Below are positions 1 to 6,098 of a stretch of 22,844 bases of DNA, one piece after another (the stretch's first letter is position 1; every line of letters begins with the position of its first letter). The stretch spans positions 1-22,844 of the forward strand of contig JAIRKG010000041.1 in NCBI GenBank assembly GCA_031260235.1. The letters run 5' to 3'. Below the pieces are notes generated by a model that was not told the DNA's origin, made no database searches, and saw nothing but the letters and a program-made list of their open reading frames with translations. The DNA comes from Dysgonamonadaceae bacterium. GTDB lineage: Bacteria > Bacteroidota > Bacteroidia > Bacteroidales > Azobacteroidaceae. Position numbers and translations under genes: made by a program.

Positions 1-179
1 ATTTGCTCACTTCAAACCACCTCCTGTATGATTTGCTGTACAATCCCAACGAAACGCTTTTTATGAAAAAAGGCAAAGAGCAGGGCGCAACGGTTAAAAA
101 CGGGCTGGAGATGCTTTTGTTGCAGGCTTTTGCGAGTTGGGATTTTTGGAAAGAATCGCCCTCCGCCGCTCTCTATTAA
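1..179 (+). CDS. aroE: Shikimate dehydrogenase, C-terminal end (partial)
   Basis: The reading frame is open from the window edge (codons in phase from base 3) to a TAA at 177-179, giving about 58 residues. The segment LLYDLLYNPNETLFMKKGK followed by QGATVKNGLEMLLLQAFASW is the conserved C-terminal part of AroE, including the YNP turn and the NGLxMLLxQA helix that packs against the NADP-binding domain. AroE reduces 3-dehydroshikimate to shikimate with NADPH in the cytosolic aromatic amino acid pathway. The N-terminal substrate domain and catalytic Lys/Asp lie outside the window, so integrity of the gene cannot be judged. Recognition rests on motif memory, not on an alignment. Confidence 0.85.
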   Translation, partial: LLTSNHLLYDLLYNPNETLFMKKGKEQGATVKNGLEMLLLQAFASWDFWKESPSAALY

Positions 180-290
180 AAATTAATCTCGCGGGGGAAG
201 TCTCCCCCCCGCTCCAGCCGCCTGCGGCGGGCTTCCGCTTCCCCCTCTGCGGGGCTTCGCCCCGCAACGCCCCCGTCCTGCGCCACACCC
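180..290. other. GC-rich hairpin cluster downstream of aroE
   Basis: This non-coding stretch is much richer in G and C than its surroundings and holds consecutive hairpins. At 191-211 GCGGGGGA pairs with a run of T and C bases around an AGTC loop. At 248-266 TGCGGGGC and GCCCCGCA flank the loop TTC. A CCGCCTGCGG motif lies between them. None is followed by a T-run, so an intrinsic terminator for aroE is possible but not well supported. It reads as intergenic repeat DNA leading into the REP-like units at 291. Confidence 0.5.
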
Positions 291-372
291 CGTCATTGCG
301 AGCCGCGCCACCCCGTCATTGCGAGCCGCGCCACCCCGTCATTGCGAACTGCGAAGCAGTGAAGCAATCCGG
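291..372 (+). repeat. REP-like element: three 23-bp tandem units ending in the GAAGCAATCC tail
   Basis: CGTCATTGCGAG begins at 291, 314 and 337 (the third copy ends GAA), an exact 23-bp period, with GCCGCGCCACCC filling the units. The third unit continues as CTGCGAAGCAGTGAAGCAATCC. CGTCATTGCGAGCGAAGCGAAGCAATCC is a widely recognised dispersed intergenic motif in many bacteria. Other copies in this window lie at 864-888, 1196-1226, 20507-20535 and 21624-21655. A further CATTGCGAT remnant is at 383. No coding function is expected. Confidence 0.75.
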
Positions 373-395
373 AGAAAAACCTCATTGCGATAACA

Positions 396-834
396 AAAAC
401 GAGCGGCGCGTTCCCGTCAGCGAGTGACGCGTTCCCGTCCGCGAGCGGCGCGTTCCCATCCACGAGTGATGCGTTCCTATCCGCGAGTGATGCGTTCCCA
501 TCCGCGAGCGGCGCGTTCCCATTCGCGAGTGATGCGTTCCCATCCGCGAGTGATGCGTTCCCATTGCTGAGAGACGCGTTCCTATCCGCGAGCGGCGCGT
601 TCCCATTGCTGAGAGACGCGTTCCTATCCGCGAGCAGCGCGTTCCCATTGCTGAGAGACGCGTTCCCATCCGCGAGCAGTGCGTTCCCATCCACGAGTGA
701 TGCGTTCCCATCCGCGAGCGGCGCGTTTCCAATAATGAGCGATATGTTCCCATTTCCGTCATATCTGTTTCGTTTCCAAAAAACAGTGCAAATCTGTACA
801 AAAAAATCAATTATTGGAACGCGCCACTCGTTTT
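396..834. repeat. 21-bp tandem repeat array bounded by 19-bp inverted repeats
   Basis: From 408 to 722 there are fifteen consecutive 21-bp units with consensus GCGTTCCCATCCGCGAG followed by TGAT or CGGC; 723-764 holds two decayed units. A variant unit ending CATTGCTGAGAGAC occurs three times (555, 597, 639) alternating with the standard type, which suggests expansion of a 42-bp double unit. The outer edge at 396-414, AAAACGAGCGGCGCGTTCC, recurs inverted at 816-834 as GGAACGCGCCACTCGTTTT with one mismatch. Because the period is a multiple of three and lacks stops, several frames are open across the array (a heptapeptide such as DGNALLA on the minus strand). I regard these as by-products. There are no spacers, so it is not a CRISPR. 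Confidence 0.85.
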
Positions 835-863
835 CGGGAATGGATTACTTCACCGCTCCGCTC

Positions 864-888
864 CGTCATTGCGAGGATGAAGCCCGAA
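864..888 (+). repeat. REP-like element (CGTCATTGCGAG, truncated)
   Basis: CGTCATTGCGAGGATGAAGCCCGAA matches the reverse complement of the copy at 1196-1226 closely, but lacks the GCAATCC tail. It supplies the first codons of the ORF at 877. Confidence 0.65.
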
Positions 889-1119
889 AAAATAGCGCAA
901 TGTTGGGAAAGCACGCTGCTTCATACATCTTATTATGAGTTGAGAAAAGAGAGTTTCGATTACATTGACAGCAATCAATTAAATTATAACAATTTATCAG
1001 CTGGTTTTTGTCTGTATGGAAACCGCGGATATATTGAAATGAAACAGGAGGGGAAAATAGTTAAAGCTTCGGATTTAAATGTAAAATATTTTATTTCCAA
1101 CTTGGAAGATGAAAAGTGA
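877..1119 (+). CDS. Hypothetical 80-aa ORF, possible gene remnant
   Basis: An ATG at 877 opens an 80-codon frame to TGA at 1117-1119. The N-terminal residues MKPE are encoded by a REP-like repeat, so they are unlikely to be original. The part from about 905 on (ELRKESFDYIDSNQLNYNN, later GNRGYIEMKQEGKIVKASD) has ordinary protein composition and AT-rich codons, unlike the flanking repeats. This would fit the 3' end of a gene whose 5' part was lost. I do not recognise the family. REP copies lie on either side in opposite orientations (864-888 and 1196-1226). It may be a decayed fragment or chance. Confidence 0.3.
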   Translation: MKPEKIAQCWESTLLHTSYYELRKESFDYIDSNQLNYNNLSAGFCLYGNRGYIEMKQEGKIVKASDLNVKYFISNLEDEK

Positions 1120-1157
1120 AGCACTACCCCAAGTTATACATCTCTCCCCCAAACAAC

Positions 1158-1187
1158 AAAGGCGACAGATGTACATCTGTCGCCTTT
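1158..1187. terminator. Perfect 30-bp palindrome, probable bidirectional terminator
   Basis: AAAGGCGACAGATGT is followed immediately by its exact reverse complement ACATCTGTCGCCTTT, so the transcript can form a hairpin of 12-13 bp with a small loop. The arm ends in TTT on both strands, and T-rich DNA follows (TTTACTTTC on plus; TTTGTTGTTT on minus). It lies 70-100 nt past the amtB1 stop and 38 nt past the ORF ending at 1119, a suitable place to end both transcripts. Confidence 0.6.
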
Positions 1188-1195
1188 ACTTTCTC

Positions 1196-1226
1196 TCCGG
1201 ATTGCTTCGGGCTTCACCTTCGCAAT
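1196..1226 (-). repeat. REP-like element
   Basis: Read on the minus strand it is CGTCATTGCGAAGGTGAAGC followed by CCGAAGCAATCCGG, a full-length copy of the dispersed motif, located between amtB1 and the palindromic terminator. Confidence 0.7.
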
Positions 1227-1256
1227 GACGAGAGGTGGAGGAATAGCCCCTCCTGC

Positions 1257-2582
1257 TTATTCATTACCATACCCGATTTCCCCGTGCTGGGAAATATCAA
1301 GACCGATTTCCTCCTGCAACTCCAAAACGCGAAGCCCAACCGTTTTATCTACAATTTTGAACAGAATGAAAGTCATCACCGCACTGAAAACAACAGCGAC
1401 TATATTCACTACTGCCTGTACGCCCAGCTGATGCCAGTCGCCATACAAAGCGCCCTGCTGTCCGCCGTCGCCGGTGACGAACTGCGTGGCAAAAACACCG
1501 GTCAAAATTGCACCGACAAAACCGCCCATTCCGTGAACGCCAAAAGCATCCAGCGAATCGTCGTATTTCAGTTTGGGCTTGACATATGCCACGAAAGCAT
1601 AACATACGATAGCGGAAACCGATCCGATAAAGAGCGACCCCATGGCGTCGACCGTTCCAGCAGCCGGCGTAATGGCTACCAAACCGGCCACCGCCCCCGT
1701 GCAAATACCGATTACGGTCGGCTTTTTATTGATAATCCACTCCAATATCATCCACGTTGTGGCGGCTACGGAAGTTGCCAAATGAGTTACCAGGAAAGCA
1801 TTGGCGGCAAGCCCGTCGGCAGCAAGCCCGCTGCCGGCATTAAATCCAAACCAGCCCAGCCACAGTAAAGCCGTACCCAGCACAACAAAAGGAATATTGT
1901 GGGGTATCATCATGGAAGTACCGTATCCCTTGCGTTTGCCCAGCATGAGCGCCATCACTAGCGCTGAAATACCGGCGTTGATATGCACCACCGTACCGCC
2001 GGCAAAGTCGATCGCTCCCATTTGCTGCATCCATCCGCCGCCCCAAACCCAGTGAGCCATCGGGTTATATACCAAAATCGTCCACAGGATTGAAAACAGC
2101 AGAAAGCCCGAAAATTTAATCCGTTCGGCAAAAGCACCTATAATCAAAGCAGGAGTTATTACCGCAAATTTACATTGAAACAAAGCAAACAACACTTCGG
2201 GAATATCGCCGCTCGTAAGCGCATCTTTATCAATGCCGTAAAGGAAAAATTTATCCATCCCCCCTACGATTTCACCTAACCAGCTACCCTGAAAACTTGT
2301 GCCGAAAACGGCCGTATAACCGTATACAATCCATTCAACGGTAATCACGGCGGTTAAAACTACGCATTGCATCATTACGCTCAACACGTTTTTGCGACGA
2401 ACCATCCCGCCGTAGAAAAATGCCAGTCCCGGCAAGGTCATCAACATAACCAGCATGGTTGCAGCTAAAATCCAGGCCGTATTGCCCGAATTTAACACCG
2501 GAACTTTCTCTGTCTGTGCAAACAAAGTTTGAGTGAGCATCAATAGTCCGGCCATTACAAAACAAATTATTTTTTTCATCAT
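1257..2582 (-). CDS. amtB: Ammonium transporter AmtB1
   Basis: This 441-aa inner-membrane Amt/MEP/Rh channel conducts NH4+/NH3. A signal-like N-terminal segment (residues 3-22, ending FAQ) precedes about eleven hydrophobic segments. The FFYGGMVRRKNVLS motif is at 55-68, AHWVWGGGW at 176-184, and the two pore histidines are H200 (in GGTVVHINAG) and H350 (in DAFGVHGMGG). The cytosolic tail LELQEEIGLDISQHGEIGYG is the part that P-II proteins engage. Length is normal for the family. It is the last gene of the glnK2-amtB2-glnK1-amtB1 operon, 33 nt after glnK1, so blockage by its neighbouring P-II protein is expected. It is clearly diverged from amtB2 and is not a recent duplicate. Confidence 0.96.
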   Translation of the reverse strand: MMKKIICFVMAGLLMLTQTLFAQTEKVPVLNSGNTAWILAATMLVMLMTLPGLAFFYGGMVRRKNVLSVMMQCVVLTAVITVEWIVYGYTAVFGTSFQGSWLGEIVGGMDKFFLYGIDKDALTSGDIPEVLFALFQCKFAVITPALIIGAFAERIKFSGFLLFSILWTILVYNPMAHWVWGGGWMQQMGAIDFAGGTVVHINAGISALVMALMLGKRKGYGTSMMIPHNIPFVVLGTALLWLGWFGFNAGSGLAADGLAANAFLVTHLATSVAATTWMILEWIINKKPTVIGICTGAVAGLVAITPAAGTVDAMGSLFIGSVSAIVCYAFVAYVKPKLKYDDSLDAFGVHGMGGFVGAILTGVFATQFVTGDGGQQGALYGDWHQLGVQAVVNIVAVVFSAVMTFILFKIVDKTVGLRVLELQEEIGLDISQHGEIGYGNE

Positions 2583-2615
2583 AAATATTATAAACCAAAT
2601 TAATCTTAATTTTAA

Positions 2616-2960
2616 TTACTTATTATAAAGCGACTCGTCACCATAGTCTCCGGTTCGAATACGCACCGACTGTTCGATTGAAGAAATAAACACCCTTCCG
2701 TCGCCGCTTTCGCCGGTGTAAGCCGATTTTAATATGGCGTCAATAGATTTTTGTACATTCACGTCCCTCACGACAAATGAAATATACACGCGGTCGATAG
2801 CATTGATGTCGTAGGCTATACCTCTGAATATCAATCCCTGCTTGGCGTCGCCCTGCCCTTTAACGTCCCACCACGACAAAAAATCAATGTCGGCGTCGTG
2901 TAAGGCACTCCGGACTTCCGTAAATTTAGATTTTCGAATGATTGCTTCAACTTTTTTCAT
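2616..2960 (-). CDS. glnK: Nitrogen regulatory protein P-II (GlnK1)
   Basis: This 114-aa trimeric signalling protein senses ATP/ADP and usually 2-oxoglutarate, and gates Amt channels with its T-loop. It starts MKKVEAIIRKSKF, the standard P-II N-terminus. The T-loop spans about 36-54 with Y50 (in FRGIAYD) corresponding to Tyr51 of E. coli GlnB. The B-loop TGESGDGRVF and C-loop IRIRTGDYGDESLY are intact. Compared with E. coli GlnB from memory, the T-loop is one residue shorter and position 39 is Ala, not the Gln that helps bind Mg-ATP and 2-oxoglutarate. The gene precedes amtB1 by 33 nt and follows amtB2 by 58 nt. Pairing with amtB argues for a GlnK role rather than a general GlnB role. Confidence 0.94.
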   Translation of the reverse strand: MKKVEAIIRKSKFTEVRSALHDADIDFLSWWDVKGQGDAKQGLIFRGIAYDINAIDRVYISFVVRDVNVQKSIDAILKSAYTGESGDGRVFISSIEQSVRIRTGDYGDESLYNK

Positions 2961-3018
2961 AATACTAACATTTTTAAATTAATATAATTTTATCGGACAA
3001 TAAACAAGCAGACACATA

Positions 3019-4443
3019 TTAGTTATACGCCGTTTCACCATGTTCATAAATATCCAAACCTTCTTCTTCAACACGCCTTGATACACGCAGTCCAAACATT
3101 ACATCCAATAATTTGAAAATCACATATCCGGCAACCAAAGCCCAAAGCCCAACGATAACGGCTCCTGTCAATTGGGCAAGCGTAAAGCCTGCGCCGTAGC
3201 CATAAAACAAGCCGCCATCGGTAGCCAGCAGACCGGTCATAACCGTTCCGATAAAACCGCAAACACCGTGTACGGAAGAAGCACCCACAGGGTCGTCAAT
3301 TTTCAAAACACGGTCGATAAACTCAACGGACAATACCATAACCGACCCGCACACCATACCGATAATAATCGCTCCTATGGGCGATACAACGTCGCAACCG
3401 GCTGTGATTCCAACCAAGCCGGCCAAAACGCCGTTCAAAGTGAGCGACAGAGACGGCTTTTTGTATCTCAACCAAGCCGTAAGCAAAGCAAAGAAACCGC
3501 CGGCGCAAGCTGCCAGATTAGTTGTCAGGAATACGTGGGAGATTGCCGTGCGATTTTCTTCACCCGAAGCCGCCAGTTGTGAACCCGGATTGAATCCGAA
3601 CCAGCCGAACCACAGAATGAACACGCCGAGAGCCCCTACCATCAAATTATGCCCCGGTATGGCTTTCGACTTACCGTTTGAACTGTATTTGCCGATACGC
3701 GGTCCCAATACCATTGCGCCCATCAAAGCAATCCATCCGCCAACGGAATGGACAATGGTCGATCCCGCAAAATCATGGAAAGTCGCTCCAAATGCGTTCA
3801 TCATAAAACTACCTTCATCGCCGTTCATCAGCCAGCCGCCACCCCAGGTCCAATGCCCCGAAACAGGGTAAATCAATACGCTGACAAGAACGGTATAAAT
3901 CAAATATATGGAAAATTTGGTTCTTTCGGCCATAGCCCCTGAAACGATTGTGGCCGCCGTAGCGCAAAATACGGTTTGAAAAACCAAAAATCCTTCAACC
4001 GGCAAATCGGTCGGGTTTATATCTAATTTGAAAAAATTCGGCGAGCCGATGAAACCGCCTTCACCAAACATAATACCATAACCGACAAAGAAAAACAGCA
4101 AAGAACCCAGCATAAAATCCAAAAAGTTCTTCGTTAATATATTAGCCGTATTTTTTGTTCTCGTAAAACCGGCTTCAACCAGAGCAAACCCCGGTTGCAT
4201 AAAGAATACAAGCATGGCTGCCAATAACATCCATACCGTATCTAACGATAAACCCAGTTCGTTCGCAATGTCCAAAGCAGGCACCGAAGCTTCTATGGCT
4301 TCTACTATAACGGGTCCTTCCTCAACCGGTAAGGTTTCTGTAGAATCCTGTGCGCTGATCTTTGAAACGAAAGTAATACTTGCAACTGCAATTAGAAAGA
4401 AGAGAACGAATTTTCCATGCAACGATTTAAAATAATTTTTCAT
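3019..4443 (-). CDS. amtB: Ammonium transporter AmtB2
   Basis: This 474-aa Amt-family channel has a signal peptide (about 1-31, ending ISA) and then an acidic spacer of roughly 35 residues before the first core helix at about 68. That makes it longer at the N-terminus than AmtB1. Motifs are FALVEAGFTRTKNTANILTK at 86-105, GHWTWGGGW at 196-204, and pore histidines H232 (in FAGSTIVHSVGG) and H392 (in GASSVHGVCG). The tail EEEGLDIYEHGETAYN is the conserved Amt C-terminal signature. It lies 18 nt after glnK2 and 58 nt before glnK1 in the same operon. The Glu-containing VEAGFTRTKN helix differs from the YGGMVRRKN of AmtB1, so the two channels represent different Amt subgroups. Confidence 0.96.
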   Translation of the reverse strand: MKNYFKSLHGKFVLFFLIAVASITFVSKISAQDSTETLPVEEGPVIVEAIEASVPALDIANELGLSLDTVWMLLAAMLVFFMQPGFALVEAGFTRTKNTANILTKNFLDFMLGSLLFFFVGYGIMFGEGGFIGSPNFFKLDINPTDLPVEGFLVFQTVFCATAATIVSGAMAERTKFSIYLIYTVLVSVLIYPVSGHWTWGGGWLMNGDEGSFMMNAFGATFHDFAGSTIVHSVGGWIALMGAMVLGPRIGKYSSNGKSKAIPGHNLMVGALGVFILWFGWFGFNPGSQLAASGEENRTAISHVFLTTNLAACAGGFFALLTAWLRYKKPSLSLTLNGVLAGLVGITAGCDVVSPIGAIIIGMVCGSVMVLSVEFIDRVLKIDDPVGASSVHGVCGFIGTVMTGLLATDGGLFYGYGAGFTLAQLTGAVIVGLWALVAGYVIFKLLDVMFGLRVSRRVEEEGLDIYEHGETAYN

Positions 4444-4461
4444 AATTCATCATTTTTTTAG

Positions 4462-4818
4462 TTACTTTGTATTATTCGAATTAAAAAGGGTGGTATCCCC
4501 TCTTTCCCCTGTACGAATACTGATCGCATCCTCAGCAGGAAAGATAAAAATTCGTCCGTCACCAATTTCTCCCGTACAAGCTGCCTTTTGAATTGCCCTG
4601 ACGGCTTTTTCCACATTAATGTCTCGAACGATAATACTTAACGAATACCGTTCAATGTAGCTCGTGTCGTAAACAATACCGCGGTAAATTCGTTCTTCCC
4701 TGTCCTTGCCGACTCCTCTTACTTCCGAATAAGAAAACCATTCAATGTCCGTCGCAATCAAAGCTTCTTTTACGTCGTCAAATTTAGTCTTACGAATAAT
4801 TGCTTCAATCTTTTTCAT
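4462..4818 (-). CDS. glnK: Nitrogen regulatory protein P-II (GlnK2)
   Basis: This 118-aa P-II protein is the first gene of the ammonium operon. I place the start at the ATG at 4818, giving MKKIEAIIRKTKF; the frame also runs two codons upstream to a TTG, which is less likely. The T-loop is about residues 36-54 with Y50 (in YRGIVYD) as the counterpart of Tyr51. The B-loop TGEIGDGRIF and C-loop ISIRTGERGDTTLF are present. Position 39 is Asp rather than Gln, and the T-loop is one residue shorter than in E. coli GlnB. The acidic and basic T-loop (KDREER) differs from GlnK1 (DAKQG), consistent with each P-II serving a different channel. It is 18 nt ahead of amtB2. Confidence 0.94.
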   Translation of the reverse strand: MKKIEAIIRKTKFDDVKEALIATDIEWFSYSEVRGVGKDREERIYRGIVYDTSYIERYSLSIIVRDINVEKAVRAIQKAACTGEIGDGRIFIFPAEDAISIRTGERGDTTLFNSNNTK

Positions 4819-4850
4819 ACCCAAGTTAATATTAATTACTTTACTCTAAT

Positions 4851-4872
4851 TGCCTGTGTAAATTGACAGGCA
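4851..4872. promoter_or_regulatory. Inverted repeat TGCCTGT-N8-ACAGGCA in the glnK2 leader
   Basis: Exact 7-bp arms are separated by GTAAATTG, 33 nt upstream of the glnK2 start and downstream of the predicted transcription start. It could act as an operator for a dimeric regulator or as a hairpin in the mRNA leader. There is no T-run to make it a terminator. Confidence 0.4.
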
Positions 4873-4941
4873 TATTTTAATTTTTATGTTGTTTTGTATG
4901 TTAGGAATATAAAGAAACGGCATTTTATTTCTAATACGGCG

Positions 4942-4969
4942 CAAAGATATATCATTTTATTCACACAAA
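4942..4969 (-). promoter_or_regulatory. Probable promoter of the glnK2-amtB2-glnK1-amtB1 operon
   Basis: On the minus strand TATCTTTG (4949-4942) matches the Bacteroidetes -7 box TAnnTTTG exactly. A TTTG at 4969-4966 could be the -33 box, but the 16-nt spacer is shorter than the usual 19-20. It would give a leader of about 115 nt that includes the 4851-4872 inverted repeat. Confidence 0.45.
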
Positions 4970-5093
4970 AAAAATATTCCGATAACTTTTTTCAAAGAAA
5001 AATTACTATTGTATTATTAATCAGTAGAATAAAATTTTTAAAAAGATTAAAAAGATATTTTTTAGAAAAAACTTAAATAAAATGATTAAAAAA

Positions 5094-5125
5094 TTTGCAC
5101 AGTTAAAATAAAATGCTTTACTTTG
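5094..5125 (+). promoter_or_regulatory. Probable promoter of the outer-membrane barrel gene
   Basis: TTTG at 5094-5097 is followed after 20 nt by TTACTTTG (5118-5125), one mismatch from TAnnTTTG. Transcription would start near 5132, about 97 nt before the ATG at 5229. Confidence 0.5.
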
Positions 5126-5228
5126 CGGCGTGAAATACATCTCATTGTATTATATCTGTTGTCGTTAATGAATGGCAAAAAGATTGTAATGGTTATTAAA
5201 TTTTCATATTAAAAACAGATTAAAAAAA

Positions 5229-5963
5229 ATGAAAAAGTTAGTTTTGGTATTCGGAATTGTGGTATGGACATGCTGCAACGTTAAGGCTCAGGAGAGTCGT
5301 TTGGATTTTTCTGTAGGAGCGGACTTAGTTAGTTCGTATGTATGGCGCGGCGCTCATCAAACGAAAGCAGCTATTCAGCCTGCTGCAAGTTTAAGCGTAG
5401 GCGGGTTTTCATTGTCGGCATGGGCAAGTACGGAAATTGTCGGTCCGCAGAAAGAAGTCGATTTCACTTTGGGATACAGCGCAGGCAACTTGTCGCTGGT
5501 TATCACCGATTATTGGTGGGAAGGTGAACGCAACGAACACCCCGACCGAAGCCACGGATTTTTTAGACCCACAAAACACCTTTGGGAAGGAAGCGTGGGT
5601 TATGTCCTGCCGTTGAAATCTTTTCCGTTGAGTCTCAGTGCAAATGTTATGTTTGCAGGAAACGACGACAATGAAGACAATGGAGAAGATGTCAGGACTG
5701 GAGATGGCAAAAACGATTACTCCACTTACATTGAAGCGTCTTTTCCGTTTGCAATTAAAGACGTCAGTTTAGATGCAAGCCTTGGCGCTACGACGCATAA
5801 AGGGCTTTACGCAACGGAGGCATCAGTGATTAATATCGGTTTGAAAGCAAGCAAGGAAATTAAAATTACGGACAGTTTTTCTCTGCCGGTCTTCGGACAG
5901 ATAATTGCTAATCCTCACCGTCATAGCGAAGATATTTTCTTTGTGTTTGGGATTAGTTTATAA
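5229..5963 (+). CDS. Outer-membrane beta-barrel protein, TorF/Gcw_chp-like putative porin
   Basis: This 244-aa protein has a signal peptide (about 1-20, cleavage after VKA) followed by alternating strands typical of a small outer-membrane barrel. The opening VGADLVSSYVWRGAHQTKAA, then QPAASLSVGGFSLSAWAS, resembles the start of the putative porin family annotated Gcw_chp (TIGR02001), where SDYxFRG and ALQ/GFYAGxW motifs recur. An acidic loop NDDNEDNGEDVRTGDGKND lies at about 149-167. It sits between the ammonium operon, which is divergent, and glnN, 135 nt downstream, so a role in passage of ammonium or another nitrogen source across the outer membrane is a reasonable inference. The family function is not established, and substrate specificity cannot be read from sequence. 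Confidence 0.75.
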   Translation: MKKLVLVFGIVVWTCCNVKAQESRLDFSVGADLVSSYVWRGAHQTKAAIQPAASLSVGGFSLSAWASTEIVGPQKEVDFTLGYSAGNLSLVITDYWWEGERNEHPDRSHGFFRPTKHLWEGSVGYVLPLKSFPLSLSANVMFAGNDDNEDNGEDVRTGDGKNDYSTYIEASFPFAIKDVSLDASLGATTHKGLYATEASVINIGLKASKEIKITDSFSLPVFGQIIANPHRHSEDIFFVFGISL

Positions 5964-5978
5964 ATTGGTTTAGTATTG
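5946..5978 (+). promoter_or_regulatory. Possible promoter for glnN inside the 3' end of the barrel gene
   Basis: TTTG at 5946-5949 is followed after 21 nt by TAGTATTG (5971-5978), one mismatch from TAnnTTTG. If used, the glnN leader would be about 115 nt and contain the 6002-6046 hairpin. Readthrough from the upstream gene is the alternative. Confidence 0.3.
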
Positions 5979-6001
5979 GTGAGATGTCTTTCAATAGTCT
6001 G

Positions 6002-6046
6002 ATTCTCCTGTTGGTGTGAGATATTGCTCCGTGCCGGCAGGAGAAT
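6002..6046 (+). promoter_or_regulatory. Long hairpin in the glnN leader
   Basis: ATTCTCCTGTTGG (6002-6014) pairs over 13 positions, including two G-U pairs, with CCGGCAGGAGAAT (6034-6046), leaving a 19-nt loop. No T-run follows, so it does not look like a simple terminator for the barrel gene. It ends 52 nt before the glnN ATG and could be an RNA control element, an mRNA stabiliser or a processing site. Confidence 0.45.
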
Positions 6047-6098
6047 TATTGAGTTGTAAAAAACAAAACAATTAGAAACAAATAAAAAAAAATAAAAA

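Larger units (their letters stand above)
4819..5228. other. AT-rich divergent intergenic region of the nitrogen locus
   Basis: This 410-nt stretch separates glnK2 (minus) from the outer-membrane barrel gene (plus) and carries no credible ORF. It contains a likely promoter for each direction (4942-4969 minus, 5094-5125 plus) and an inverted repeat in the glnK2 leader (4851-4872). The middle, about 4970-5090, is very AT-rich with A-tracts. It may also hold binding sites for a nitrogen regulator that I cannot identify. Confidence 0.6.

Noticed and set aside
408..764. CRISPR array
   Set aside because: Units are contiguous without variable spacers and no cas genes are present; it is a tandem minisatellite.
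293..938. Several long open frames across the 21-bp array (heptapeptide repeats such as DGNALLA, and AFPSASS on the plus strand)
   Set aside because: The 21-bp period has no stop in these frames, so they are open by construction. They lack a credible start, and they begin or end in REP or flank sequence.
1116..1868. 250-aa plus-strand ORF
   Set aside because: It is antisense to amtB1, which has full family motifs. The start lies in the palindrome region and composition is that of a reverse frame.
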